A stretch of 64,000 bases of DNA from Datnioides undecimradiatus (GCA_008933995.1 WARS01000047.1:1550001-1614000); one strand, 5' to 3'. Shown: positions 15,463 through 28,600, numbered from the stretch's first letter. Notes: a model not told the origin generated them from the sequence alone. Made by a program: numbers and translations.

Positions 15463-15498
15463 CTACATTTCCCATGGTTGCCATGACGACTGTGGGAA
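15463..15498 (+). promoter_or_regulatory. Cluster of ZNF143-like, RFX X-box-like and RBPJ-like motifs before exon 2
   Basis: Three overlapping or abutting matches to known factor motifs lie within 36 bp. The stretch CTACATTTCCCATGGTTGCC (15463-15482) resembles the ZNF143/STAF site. GTTGCCATGACGAC (15477-15490) resembles an RFX X-box with an eroded right half. TGTGGGAA (15491-15498) fits the RBPJ/CSL core. The cluster lies 225 bp upstream of the exon 2 acceptor. Motif matching was done by eye; an enhancer or internal promoter is an inference. Confidence 0.35.
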
Positions 15499-15728
15499 GT
15501 GATTATGAAGAGAGGGTTTTCGGAGCAGTGCTGTCACACCAGTGGGTATTACCATAGTGGTTTGCGCAGTGATCACCAGAGAATTACTGGCTCATGATCA
15601 AACGTTTTGGTTTTTTTTTGTTTCGTACCCAATAAAATACTCTATTCTGTGATTGCAGAGCTACTACTGCTTATGTGTCAGAATTATTTGACTAAATATT
15701 ACTGTTTTTTTCTTCTTTCTAGGGGAAA

Positions 15729-15764
15729 ATGTGGATAAATGGGACAGGAACGAGTAGACCGTGA
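15729..15764 (+). promoter_or_regulatory. Upstream ORF 1 in the znf609 5'UTR (11 codons)
   Basis: ATG at 15729, six bases into exon 2, opens an 11-codon frame, MWINGTGTSRP, ending with TGA at 15762. It is out of frame with the main ORF in the linear mRNA. The same codons, in the same frame, would be the C-terminal tail of the ORF of a circularised exon 2. It has A at -3 and T at +4, a reasonable initiation context. Translation is not demonstrated. Confidence 0.5.
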
Positions 15765-15849
15765 GGATTCTCTAACCCTTGCCCCTGAGTCCCAACCGTC
15801 TGAGAGGGTGTCGGACCTCACTGAGGCAAACCTGGGCCGTTGGCACTAA
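15739..15849 (+). promoter_or_regulatory. Upstream ORF 2 in the znf609 5'UTR (36 codons)
   Basis: ATG at 15739 opens 36 codons ending at TAA 15847-15849; one A separates this stop from the main ATG at 15851. The start has G at +4 but T at -3, so it is of moderate strength. A uORF ending this close to the main start could limit or couple initiation at the main ORF; that is inference from geometry. Confidence 0.5.
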
Positions 15850-15850
15850 A

Positions 15851-16609
15851 ATGTCCCTAAGTGGTGGCACTGCAGGCGGGAAAGGTGTGGACTCTAATGC
15901 GGTGGACACTTACGACAGCGGGGATGAGTGGGATATCGGTGTTGGAAATCTGATTATTGACCTTGACGCTGACTTAGAAAAGGACAAACTTGAGATGTCT
16001 GGCACCAAGGACGGCATGGCGGCACCACCAAGTGCAGTGGCAGCATTGCCTGACAACATCAGGTTTGTTAGTCCAGTGTCTGGCTCTCAAGGCAAAGAAA
16101 GCAAATCCAAATACAAGCGCAGTAAGAACTCTAAAGACAATAGTAGCAAAGCTTCAGTAGGAGATGGGGGCAAAAAAGAAACAACAGGACGGACTCAAGG
16201 GGAGCCGACAGGCACAGCAGCGAGTGCAGGAGCTGCTGGCAACAATTCCACCTCTGGGAAGAACATGGAAAAAGGGGGCAAAGCCTCCAGAGGTGTTTTA
16301 AGTGGTAAAAAAGAGAAAGAGGGGGCTAGTGGGAAAAATAAGAAGGACAAAACAGATGGAGCCCCAGTCGTGGCAATAGCTGCTGCGGAGAAGGATCTTG
16401 TGTCTCAAGCCCAAGTTTCTTTGGGGAATAGTCGTAATACGTCCTTTGAGAACACACAATCAACAGACTTGGCAGAAGCCAATCAAATGGGGAATATTGC
16501 ACTTGAATCTGTTGGGATAGTACCAGCATTGACCACAAAAACTGAACCAGAGGAGGTGGAAAATGGTAATGGTGAATGCAAGACGTTAAAGAAGGTGAAG
16601 AATGAAAAG
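15851..16609 (+). CDS. znf609: znf609 exon 2, coding part (residues 1-253)
   Basis: The exon begins at 15723 after a TTTCTTCTTTCTAG acceptor, and 128 nt of 5'UTR precede the ATG at 15851, which has A at -3. An upstream in-frame extension is open but has no ATG, and the protein from 15851 begins [20 protein letters not shown] like human ZNF609, which fixes the start. The donor is AAG|GTACGT at 16610, phase 0. The first 45 residues are acidic and near-identical to the human protein, while residues 50-240 are low-complexity Ser/Lys/Gly-rich and diverged. The exon ends with LKKVKNEK, matching the human exon junction. The coding part is 759 nt. Confidence 0.95.
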
Positions 16610-19600
16610 GTACGTTTGTCAGTTTACTCTCTTTTGATGCTACATGTATTTCTTTGGTGTCATTGTCCGTTATCTTACTGAGTATTCTTAATTATATTTG
16701 TTTACTCAAATTCAGTCATTAACTTCTGGTTTTCTGTGGGAGTTACAGTTGTCAGTCGGTGGGGTATTTGTTTCAGAATGACCCTAATGTTTGTGAAGTT
16801 TCTGTCAATTATTTCTATATTTGGTTGGTGAATGTAACATGGCAAAAGTATTAATTATTAATAGTGTCTTTTGGCACATGTATTCAGAAACACAGTACGT
16901 GAAGCAATGGTAAGTAGCCTTTAATTGTATTTTGAAGGTTCCTCTTCAGTGCCGTAACAGTTTGCTTGTGCTCTGAACTCACTTGTTGTGAACAAGCAGA
17001 GTTGTTGAAATGTGTTAGCAACCACTCAGTTATCACTTTCTTATCAAGAAGCTGGCAACAATTACCAACTGTGGAGGTGCATTTGTCTGTGAAAAGTATC
17101 TTGAAACAACACAGACTGTCATCAGTTTGGTTTTCATGGTATGAATTAATACACTGCAGGGTTCTTGAAGTTGTGCTGGGAGATTGACTGTCGCTTACAG
17201 CAGGATTGGAGATGGACTCTATTCCCTCAGGCTGCCTGACATGTGATGCATAAAAAGACCCACTGCTGTTTTCTCTTTTATTACCACGACAAATATGATG
17301 CCGAGACCAGCTACAGGAAATAGCCCACACAGTGGTGGTGTTTTTCCCCGTTCTTGACAGTGGAGGCTGGATTCATTTTAAAAGGATGCATTAGTGCCAT
17401 CATATTTTAAAAATGTCTTGTGCCGTTATTCAAGGGAGCACCAGCTAACACCGGCTGCAAATAACTGTGCAAGTCTTATGTGTTGTAAATGAGCCAGTAA
17501 AACCAAGTACTAATATCAAACAAGAATACAATAGACACTGTCAGCCATATACATCACGCTTGTTAAGTTAAGTAAATGTCACATCGTGTTCCACGTTTTT
17601 TTCCCTTCCCAATTTCAACGCTGACATTATCTTACAAGAACAATATAAAGATTCGTGTATGTATTCACCCACTTATCTTGTTCACTCATAGAGTTGATCT
17701 ATCACTGTGTCTATTGTATGCCTCATAGCAGCCTTTTCATGCTCTGGCAGTATAAAAGACAGCAGAGCAGGGAGGTGCTGAGGACTGTTTTTGTCTGTCA
17801 TCGTGTTCCATTCTTAATCCCACAAGCCCCAGCAATGCCTGGTGGAGCAGAGTGTGGGGGAGGGAGCTGGTGCAAAGCACGCCTTCGTCGTTTTTCCTGC
17901 TGCTCTGAAAGTGGCATGGGGGATGGGCTGTGAGGAAGCCTGTTTGATTCCTTAAATCCAGGACACCCAGTCATGAACACAAGCTGTAGAGTCTCCTTGG
18001 GCTGACTGCTATGAAAGGAAATTTCTGGGAAGTCTTTGTAATCATAATGTATTTAGAGTGAAAAGGCTTTAGAAGGAGAGCCACATGAATTGGTTGACTG
18101 CAGTAAAAAAAAAAGGAGTGAGGTCACAACTGCTTTCAAATGGATAGCTGGTGAAAGGTATCCTTGAATGCGTGATGGGGGGAAAAAAGGACTGATTATA
18201 TTGCAGCACACATCAACTTTTGTTTGAGGTAAAGGTTTTAGGTCGCAAAACCCATTAAATGCATGAGGTAAAATGTGTTATAAAGTGCATTTATCCTACC
18301 CAACCAAATAAAATCTCAATACAAACATTTTGTATCAATTGGATATTGCTAGTCATATTGCCATGTTCCCTCAACATGGAAAAACTGGAACATTTGATCT
18401 TTATAAGGAAGAAGGGCAGAACAAGGTCAAGCATAGCAATAGTAAGGATGGATCCACACCTGGTGTTCACATTACTGAGGTCAGTAATAACACATTTGAA
18501 TAAGAACACCCTGATAATTTTTGTAGCTGGAAAAGCCAATGTTATGGAGGAAATAGATCTTGTAAGAAACAGAGGTGTGACGTACAGAGAACATCGTGAA
18601 CCCCATATTTTAGGAAGATCATTCAATCGAAAGTTGTTCATCACAGTTTGGTTTGTTGCTAAGTAGGTTTGCACTCACTTTGGTGTTGGGATGCAAAACG
18701 GTCAAAAACGAGGAAAAGGGGAGCAAAGTCATGCAAACACTAGGTGCTTTCCACCAGAAATGGTCCTAAAGCTAATATGGCTGCTTGTTGCTTTCACGTG
18801 AGTATAACACTATTTGTTGTTTTACAGCCATTTCCTTTGTAATGCTTGTGAAAGGAGGAAAGGTCTTTTGGCCCCAAGCATGTCAACAACCCACAGTTCA
18901 AGCTATGGCCAAGATGCTATCCCAGCGCTGTCACTGGGGTCGTCTGAGACCCCGTTTGACAGGTTTCTAAGTTAGCAAATAATTGTTAGCTAATACTTCA
19001 TAAAAGTGCATTAGTTTACAGTTAGCTAGCATGCATAAAGTATTTCATGTGGCTATAAACTGAAGCCATGCTGGCTGTGTAAACTCATGCCAAGGAAGGA
19101 CATTTTATTAGACAAGGGGTGTAACGGTGTGTGTAGATCCTGGACTAGTGTAGGATGTTTTGTTTGGTATCGGACTTCATAGTTCATGCTTCATAGTTCA
19201 TGCTTGTCAGATTAGCTCCGTTACTCAAGCAGCAATATTGTTTCCTTGTTAGTAACAGTGAAACTGACTGATTATTGTCAAACTGTTTGCAGACGATGTT
19301 CACCTGAAGTTGGTTTGTCTTTACAAACAGTGTACACATCTTTATTTTTTGACGACCTGCTTAAACTTGATACTGATTTTGATGAGTCTGGACAAACCCT
19401 ACACACCCACCAGCCATCTTGCCCCTCCATGGTAGAGGTGTAATAGCATGGCTACATTGTGTTGTGCCCTAAGTTAAAGCTCCCCAAAGCATTGGCTCTC
19501 AGATGCTGAATAAATCATCTCTACTTCCTTCTTACAAGTGCTAACCACCTCTGAGTGTGTCTCACTCTCCCACCTCTCATTATACAAATCTAGAGGAGTA

Positions 19601-22600
19601 AGGCATTCGTCAGCTGCCTCAATGTGCCACTGGCCTTGATAAATGGAGCAGCTCTCATGGAAAATTACATTGGCAGTGTTACTCTGAAAAGACGGGAGAG
19701 AAAGGAAAGGCTGCACTTGAATAAAAGAGCTCAGCCACCGCTCTGCGTTGCTGCTGATGTCCGGTTCGGGGAGTGGAGGGATTTCATCAGAGCTAGCTTG
19801 AGTTCTTTCTCTTTGCCGGTGCCTGACTGACTGTTGCTATTGTGTTACAGCTCATGCCTTTTAAGTACTGCCAGGGCTTTTAAAGGCACTGGAATAAAAG
19901 AGTGGCTGTGACTTATTTTAAGAAGGGGAGTAAATTACATCAAGAAACGCACTACAAAGTGAAGCTGTTGGCTTACCTGTCCATGTTCTGGTGAAGTTAT
20001 TTCTGTGGGGATAAGTACAACTGTTTAATAGCTTTAATAACGGAAATAATAAAAAATATTATTTACATTCCTCAAACCCTCCTATTTGTTTGAAGTGTAC
20101 CCAAGTGCTTATATGATTGCACCAATATGTTCTATAGTCTTGCACATGTTTCTTGTGCATTTAGATCTATGCATTCTTTGCATTCATTATGTATTAAGCT
20201 GCAAGAAACAGAGCTGCTTTTCCAACAGTCGAACAGCTTTAGGAAAAAAAACCCCCACAGCATCTTTCTGATGTCGGACTAGAGTGGTAAGTTTCTGAAA
20301 TGACAATCTGACGTGTACACCTTCACAGCACAGCTATTTTCTTGTGAACAGACCAGTGCAACCCTTGATTTCTGCAGACGACACATCTTAGAACCTATTT
20401 CTGTTCAAGAGTATTGAAACGCTTGCACATATCAAAATGCCATAAAACAGCTAAATTGATGTTCAATGCAATAATGACAGAGTATCTTTGTATTTACAGC
20501 CTTAGTGGAATCACAATCAGGAACCAGCGTTTTAAACAAACAACACTTATTCATATGCTCAGTGTCGGATTCCGCAGAACATTGATAAATCAGCTCGCAG
20601 CCATAGCTTATCACTGTGGTGATCTCTGCGCTGTTGCCTCTGCCTGTTTGAAGCGTTTTGCCCTCAGGGAGTCCCTCACTACTACAGGAAGAAAACATTT
20701 GACACTAATTGTTTTCCACAGCTGCCATTAGCTGCTGCCCTCATAATAATGTGAACTGGTAGGCAAAACAAAGCACGAGATGACATGAGGTATAAAAAGG
20801 ATGAGAAATAAGAGAATATTGGACCGTTGAGTTGTTTTTAATCACTGAACATCTGTTAGAAGGGATATAAAAATGTCATTGTAGTAGCATTAACATTGGT
20901 TGGGTCTTTTAATGCAAATGTCCATGTCCCAGAGAAGCTTCTTTTTTCAGCAGACCAAGACACATACCATGCATACCACACATGTTCAAGGTCTACAATG
21001 TCCTCACTGACATGCCATAACAATTCAAAACAGCCAGTAGAATCAAAAATCATAGTGTAAATTCACAAGATGGGCAGTTTCAAATGTCACAGTATAATGG
21101 TAGTTGCTTTTAAAGTGATCAAGTGCCTGTGAATTGTCAGAGGAAAAAAAAAATCATTTCATATGTTTCTCTAAACCAAATATTTTAACCTTTAAACCTT
21201 CCACAAATATTTAGTCTGAGACGTGTCAATTTAAAAATATATACATAAACATCAGAACATATTTGTGACACGCCACACCTTTCGTGTGTTCTCAGTCTTG
21301 CTTACAGATGATAATGTAGATAGGCGGTGTCTGATGAACACAGCATCACAGTATTTAAGAGGATTTAATCAGGGATGGGAGTAATATCTCAATACTTCAA
21401 TCTCACTCACACACCGCTTCCAAGATCAGTTGGCTTTATCTTGTCATTTGGTACACATCCAAAAGATGCTGCCAAATTAAGGCAATTTCACTGTTTTTAG
21501 CATCCAGTTCGTTTGCCGTCTATTTCCCTTTTATTGGAGAAAGACCAGTCGATGACAATCAAGAAAATGTAACATATTGTTCAACATCCCAGTACGACAT
21601 CTTTCTATTGCTATGCCACCCAGCCCCGTAAGACATTTTGCCCATTACTGGACCTAAAAAGGTACAAAAATATATAATTGATGTCAGTTTTTGAGTATTG
21701 TAATAATATACATTAGTTTCGTGAACCTCCTTTGTAGTTACTTCATTAGCTTATTTCCGTCACGAGCAGCGTAGTCTAGTGTTTCTGTACTGGCATTTCA
21801 CACAGTTACAGTCAAGAACCTTCTACTTTTACAAACACAATCTGTTTCACACTGCTGTATAGACTAGTTATACTGCATACAGCAGGGTTATGGACCTTAA
21901 CCCAAGAAATCCATATTAGAGAATCGTTACAGCATAGGCCACCATTATAGCAGATTCCCCAGCCCACACAGCACACCACAGATTCAGATATTGAATTAGA
22001 AGAAGAATGGCATGGCTCACAAAGTTTAAAGTCATGTTACTCAGGAAATCCTTGTGGAGAGGCTTTTTGTTTGGAAATATTTAGTACTGTGGCCAGGTTT
22101 TTCCAGTCATGAACGCAGCATGTAGTCACCTTGAACCCCGAGTGAATGTTTAGCTTGATTTGTGTCCCATCTCTCCACTTCCTGAAGGCTTTTGGGATTT
22201 GTTGTCACTTTTGATATTGAGGATAAAGTAAGCTTGCTTTTACCACAAGTGCAGCAGAGGTTGGAGAGTTGTGGTTGGAGTGAGCACAACTGGTCTTAGC
22301 AGTGAAAAGATCAAATTCTGCCGTCAGTCTTATTGGCAGTCTCTCATTAACCCTTGTTGATGGTTTCAAGTTTTACTTTTGTATTTTTTTCCCCCTGTCA
22401 GTTGTCATCATTTACCACTAGCTTGTTTTGAAGCATGTTTCATCCATATAGTTGATCCATGAATTTAAAAAAAAAAAATTGTTTCCCTCAACAGGCAGTG
22501 TTAATTAACAGAATCATGTCTTTGAATCATAGCTGACATTTTTCCCAAAGCTAATCAAGGTGCATGTAAACCTCGACACTCCATGCTGGGAGTGTGAATG

Positions 22601-25600
22601 CCATATTGTTGCTCCTTTATTAGAATAGCTAGGTGATTCAGTGAGTAACAGCGCCCTGTGACTCCCACTTTCAAACATTTGATTTTTCATGAGTTTTTCA
22701 TGGTCACAATTTGGGAACTGGCCCTGTTGTAAATGTTTTAACATAAATATGTTAAATATCTTTAATCTGTATAATTGTATTAATTTGCATTTTAATACCT
22801 TTTTATCTCCAAAAAGCCATTTTTGATTTTTGGTATAGTTCTTTTAATTTGGACATTATTGTTGTAATGTAAGCTTGTGGGATGTACTAGTGACTCCTGT
22901 TTTAAAATGTATTACAACACAAAACGAGACCACAGATATGATATTTAAATGTATTTCTTTTTATAATCAAAAAAACAAAACAAAAACAAACATAAGCTTT
23001 CAAGTACAAGCAGCTCTCATATATGGCATCTGTTAAAGCATTCAGCCTCTGGCTCTTAATAATAGTTAGACACCAGTATTGTTTCAGAGAGTCCATTCTT
23101 ACCTAATGTTTTAAACAAAAACAACATAATAAAACACAAAGAATTGATGTGATGGTTTTCCACAGGGACACAAAACATGTTGGGCTACTTTTGCAAAAAG
23201 CAATCACAGATCTGTCAAACAAAGCCCCTGTCATGCTTTGTCTCTCCCTCCCCGTCTTTCCCTCCGCTAAGCTTTCCACGAGGTGTGTTGCTGTGTCTGG
23301 ATCAGCTTGCTATGAGGGAGGCATGCGTGGGGGGAAGGGAGCAAAAGGCTTGTACAACTAATTCAGCTCATGAAAGACTTATGCAGCAAGAGCAGCTGTC
23401 TTCCATTGTCAGCCTGCAAATTTCCAGTGTGCCTCATTTCGCCTCTCAATGCGTGAGTAGCAAGAGAGCCGGGGAGGGGAGAACAGAGAGGAAACAAACC
23501 AAAATAAGAAGGAAAAAACAAGCGAGGGAAAAGGAGAAAGCCAAATATCAGGACTTTGATTGCAGTAACTCGATGTAGGCTTAGTTCTGTTTCTTCTATT
23601 TAAAACTGTGGTGGGTGTGTGGTTGGACCATGGTCTAATAATAAACCATGAGCCTATTCAAGCCCAGTGTGCAGTATGCAGATAGATAAAAAGGACTCTG
23701 CTGTGGTGAGAGGGGAGAGAGAGGGCATATGAGGGGTAAGAGGAGGTTGGGGGGGGGTGTAAAGAACTGCCTGAGATTAGGAGAGGAGGGGAGGGAGCGC
23801 CGAACAGTGTTATGAATGGATAGAGTCTTTAACCCCCCAACACACTGAATAGTTTGTCACAGGCTGCTGCGGCTGTATGTGGAATGAGAGGAGCTGGCTG
23901 AGAGCTCTTGGATTCCTGAATCCTTGAGGCATGTGGTCTGATTAGCAGAACAAAACCCACACAGTGGGGAGGAGCAGACGTGGCTTTTTTCCCCCCTCAA
24001 CTGGAATTTTCTACCAGCGAGGGAAGAGGTGGCTCGAAGTTTGTACTGACTTGCTACGCTTGTAAAAAAGGGTTTGCGCACTCTGTTTGGGGATTTCTCA
24101 GTTTTTGCTAAGGGCTTTGTTTCTGCACAGTCTCTATTGTTTTGGCCACGTAAAAAGGAACCCCCACCCCCCCCTCGAAATTCTTTGCTCATGGTTGTTT
24201 GACCCTTTAAAATTACATTGGGATGTTTTCTGCTGCGCATGTTAAAATAATTATCAATATCGAACCAGGTTTGACCCTGAAACGCTTGATGAGAAAACAT
24301 TTGTAGTCCAGGAGCTTAGCTGCTTGGGAAAGGTTTTTAGTTTAACAAAGAGGAAGTTAACAGCAAGGCAGTGTTTGAGCAAGGAGTGATTATTGAGAGG
24401 ATTACGTGCCTTGCCCTCCCCCCTAATACTTTTCCAAGGGGATTGTTTGCAGCCAGTTTGATGTTAAATGGAACAAGTTCGTAAAATCCCAAATGTTTCT
24501 GCTGTTAAATTCCTTACATTGTTGCACAATTGCCTGTTATCAGAAACTATTTTTCTTGGAGTGCCTTGGTTGCCGAATGGTCACTGCCGCGTTGCTGACT
24601 TTCCGCTGTTTTATAAAGGCTAAAAAAAAAAACCCTAAAAAATCTTTAGGAAAAAAAGGATTTTTTCCCTCTGACGTTAATGTTCCTAAAATACTGTTCA
24701 TTGTCCGACGTCATCCCCGCAAGAGTCTAATCAGAAGGTTAGCATCCTGCAGTTTTCAAACTAGACACCCTTCTTGTGACTAATATAGTAATCATCTCAT
24801 TGTTGTGGCTCTAAATTAAAAACCCAACTCTACAGCAGTTTAAGTTAAGTAGCAGGTGGACAAATGCTTACTGTACTTGTGTTTGGGTAAGGTGGAAAAT
24901 AAAGAACGGATGAATTTAGGCGATCACCATCAATTAACAGCTGGTTGCTGCAGTATGTAAAGTCTAACAAGAGTACCTCTGGATACCAGAAACATTTGGA
25001 GAGACACTTTGAATGATACAGCGTGCTCAAGCTTGCTGTATAGACGGGGCAGATTCTGAGCACAGTTTTACACTCCAGCTCCCACTGTGTGATTATCTAT
25101 AATTGACTTAATAATACCGGTACCATTTGACTGGTTGTATAGCCTTTTGGGAAAACGAAGCATTTGTCTGGAGTCTGTTTGGTTTCAGTTTTGGATGCTT
25201 GTGGTGTAGTTTCATTGGAGTGTCTCTTCTGAGCAGTGTTTTTGAATAAAGACTTGTGTTAGATCTGGAGTAACCAGGAGGATTTGGACAATAAAACTAT
25301 TCAACAGTAAATGAATAAATCACTAGTAACACAAAGGTTGTCAATAGTTTTACAAACACCATTGTTTAACGTCATTAGAATAAGCCAAGTTGTTGTTTTT
25401 GGGGGTTTTTTAACTTTCAAATAAAACCAAAACAGTGTTTATCTTGTAGGTACATGAGATATTTATGTCATAACAGGCACTCTGTCTTCTCAGTGCTGAT
25501 TCTGTCACACAGAGCTCGTCATTTTACTCTCAGTTAAACCCTGACAGAGGTAGACAACTGAGCAAACACACAATGGCTAATCCATTTTCTTATCTGTCAG

Positions 25601-28600
25601 GTGGTGTTGTTTGGGGGTGTTTGTCGGCCGCTTTCTGACTGAAGAGGTCCTTGTGGCTTATTCCTCCTGTTAAATTTTGCTGTATGTCAAAAGGCTGCCT
25701 GCCAAAAATAGAACAGCAGTCCCACATTTCAGCATGAGAAATTGGAGAAGATCATGCGCTCTTTCTTGCCTAAGAGCCAAACTGAGAGGTCAGCCTCGAG
25801 AGCAAAGCTTTTATACGAGCTTTTCTCTAATCCAGTGACTACTGTCCCCATTTACAGCATAATTGAATATCATCTGTTATAACTATTTATACATTTAAAC
25901 AACTGCCTCTTGTATGTTAGAATAAATTAAACAACTTGATTTTTGTGGGAACGGTGCATTTGAGGTTTAGTGTGTTGTGTCTGCGCTTGAGTGTGCTTGC
26001 ATGCTTCCAAGCTTGGAAGTACAGATCTGAGATGAAAGGATTTTCTTTCCCATTCTAATCCACACAGACAGCTAGGCCCTTGTGATTATTCCCGCCCCCT
26101 TCTCTCCACTCATCTCTTTGAATGCAGGCCTTTCTAATTCACCCTAAAAAGGGTTTCAAAAGGGGATTATACCGCTGATAGAAATTAAAGAGAGAACACG
26201 TCCGTCCTTTGGGACCAATGTCAAACATTCATGAGTCGATGGATGCTTGCTCCATGCACAGTGTAGGACTGAATTTGGACCTGGCATGTATTTCGCAGTT
26301 CTCATTGCCTAACTTTGGAAATAATTGTTCATTAATGATTTTCTGGAGACGTCATTAATATAAATGTTTTCTAGCTGTTACTAAAAAATGTCACAAACAT
26401 GCGTTGTGAAATGCAGGCAGCAGCAATAGAGCATACACTTAAATGCAATTTATTGGTCTACAGGCTCTCACTCCTACATACAGAAATAAATGGTATGGTC
26501 CATAAATCCATAGATGTTCTATTATTCAAATTGCAATTTTTAACAAGGAAATTTAATCACTGTTTAAATATGAAAAGACTTTCTTCTTGACGTCCTTTTA
26601 AGAGTATCATTAAAGTTGACAAGAAAAGTTGAGAAATTATGTTCCAGTCAATTTAAGAATGATTTCAGATTACCATAAATTAAGATGTCATTATGGTATA
26701 AAAGCAAGACATTACCACTCCATTATTTTGATGGAATAAATATAGGCAGAGTGCTTTATTCAGGCTTGTTCCTTCCTGAAAGCAGTATTTGCGTTGATTT
26801 ACTTATTCTGCAAAGCATGATTCTCATGAGAGCATTACACTGAAGCCCTTCATGTTGAACATGTTGGGGAAAGAGGGTGTTTGAGAATGAGGTAATGCAT
26901 TTTGTGGCTCACTGACCTGGGCCTCTGTCCAACAACTTAACGCTTCATCACCACTGAATCCCTTAAATCCTCACCCCAATCTAATGCTCTTCAAGAGAAA
27001 TAAATAGATAAACTATATATGCATTAAGCACACAGACACTATTGGATTGTACTCTTCTGCTGCCTTGGCTGAAGATTTGCTCCGCTGCCAAGTCCTTTCA
27101 AACTCGATGACATGAAACTATTTGACTTTGGCATGGAGGAGTCGGTCACTGTTTACACGACATTTTAAATTTATGCATCTGGCAGAGGTTCTTTGACCAG
27201 GGCCAGACTTGGCCCATGATGGGGCGGTGAGAACATTAAAATAACAATACATAAAGAGTTATGATGAAGTTATTATCAGCTGAACGACCACATAAACCAG
27301 CTTTACACTGCAGATGACTCAACCAAACATTAACTTCAAACTGCGTGTTAAGTTTGGGAAACATTTAATGCCAAACTAGTTATAATAGACAGAGCCTTGC
27401 TTGTCCACCATTTTCACAGATATGTACAGAGCAAATGTTTAAAAAAATACTGGAGCTTATGATTTATACTGGATTCATTTTCTGCTGTTTTTTTTTTTTT
27501 TTTTCCATTTGTCCTCTTTGTCCAGGAAATCCAGTCTTTGTAATCCTGCAGACTCTCATTCCAGACTTTTGATCCCTGTGTCTTATAGATTATCTGTATT
27601 TGCATGATTTACTACATTGAAAGCTTTAAATGCCCTAAGTGATAAATGTAGGTTGTCCTCTACTTGTACCTTGCCTCCAAAATTGGTTGTTTGCCAATGA
27701 CTTTTATAGTCTCCAGTGTGTGAGGGTTTGATTTTCTCTTGCTGTTTCTTTTCCTTAAACAAGAGGACCACATGCATCAAAGTCACCCCTGCCACCGCAG
27801 TCCTCTTATGAATGCTGATACGCTCAATGGAGACTGCAGAATGCATCAGTGTCCTTGAATACAGAAGCGTTGCATTATCTGTTGCGGGCAGAGAAAGAGT
27901 CCCCTGTCAAAACAGTGTTCATCCCGTTTGTTTTTTTTTTTTCTTCTCTCTTCCCCGTTCCAGACCCATTTGGTCAGCAGTCTTGTCAGTTGTTTTTTTA
28001 TTTATTGCAGTTATGGATGAGGCTGTGATGTGGCTTGCACTGCTTGATTTAATTAAGTAGCCATGATCATGCAAAGAGGAAAAACATTTAAAAACCCAGG
28101 TGTATCTTACTTTTTATTATAATCCCTGTTGGTCAACACCTTAGCAACTATTATTCTTCCTTGCATAAACACTCACATTCACTCCAAAAGTCATGTCTGT
28201 TTTCCCCCTATACACCCCAAATTAATGTCTTTTGGACTGAGAGAAAACCAGAACCACCTGGAGGAAATGCATGAAAACATAGGGAGAACATGCACAGTCC
28301 AAACTCAAAGTGTCAGTCAACAAGCCTGAGGGCTGTAAGCCCACATTCATTTTAGTGGGAGCAGTGGAGCGATACAATAGGGGTAGCAATGTAGAGGGCT
28401 CTGGCAAACAAAAAACCATGAACCTGGCTCAGCTTTTGCCCAAACACAATGCCACTTTATTTGGCAAGGCACACAGTTGGCCCATTAAATATGGATATGT
28501 ACACATTTCTTGGAGATTACTTTGTAACATGAATGTTTTACTGTGTATTCTTCAATCACCTAGTTGGCGGATAAAGGGATAGTTGTGTGTTATCTTTGTG

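Larger units (their letters stand above)
1..15722 (+). other. znf609: znf609 intron 1 (3' part only)
   Basis: Everything upstream of the exon 2 acceptor is AT-rich sequence without a credible coding exon. The short open frames on both strands have no recognisable domains, no flanking splice signals and no conserved composition. There is no CpG-rich stretch that would mark the gene promoter, so exon 1, which is non-coding in vertebrate ZNF609, is inferred to lie upstream of the window. The interval contains one decayed interspersed repeat near 2.9 kb, a CA-rich microsatellite near 5.6 kb, an AT tract near 14.0 kb and a cluster of transcription-factor-like motifs about 250 bp before exon 2. Nothing else could be supported. 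Confidence 0.8.
15723..16609 (+). ncRNA. Putative circular RNA circ-znf609 (single-exon circle of exon 2)
   Basis: In mammals exon 2 of ZNF609 is back-spliced into an abundant circular RNA, circ-ZNF609 (874 nt in human as I recall), active in myoblasts and reported to carry an ORF closed by a stop created on circularisation. The fish exon is 887 nt, flanked by a very long intron on each side, and its coding length (759 nt) is a multiple of three. Joining 16609 to 15723 therefore keeps the frame for 13 codons to TGA at 15762-15764, a 266-residue ORF. Sequence shows the geometry; that the circle is made in this fish is inferred. No complementary intron repeats close to the exon were found by eye. 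Confidence 0.5.

Noticed and set aside
18259-18666. Plus-strand open frame of 135 codons in intron 2, with a 127-codon antisense partner
   Set aside because: No recognised domain, no splice or promoter context, and both strands are open over the same interval, as happens by chance in AT-rich sequence poor in stops.
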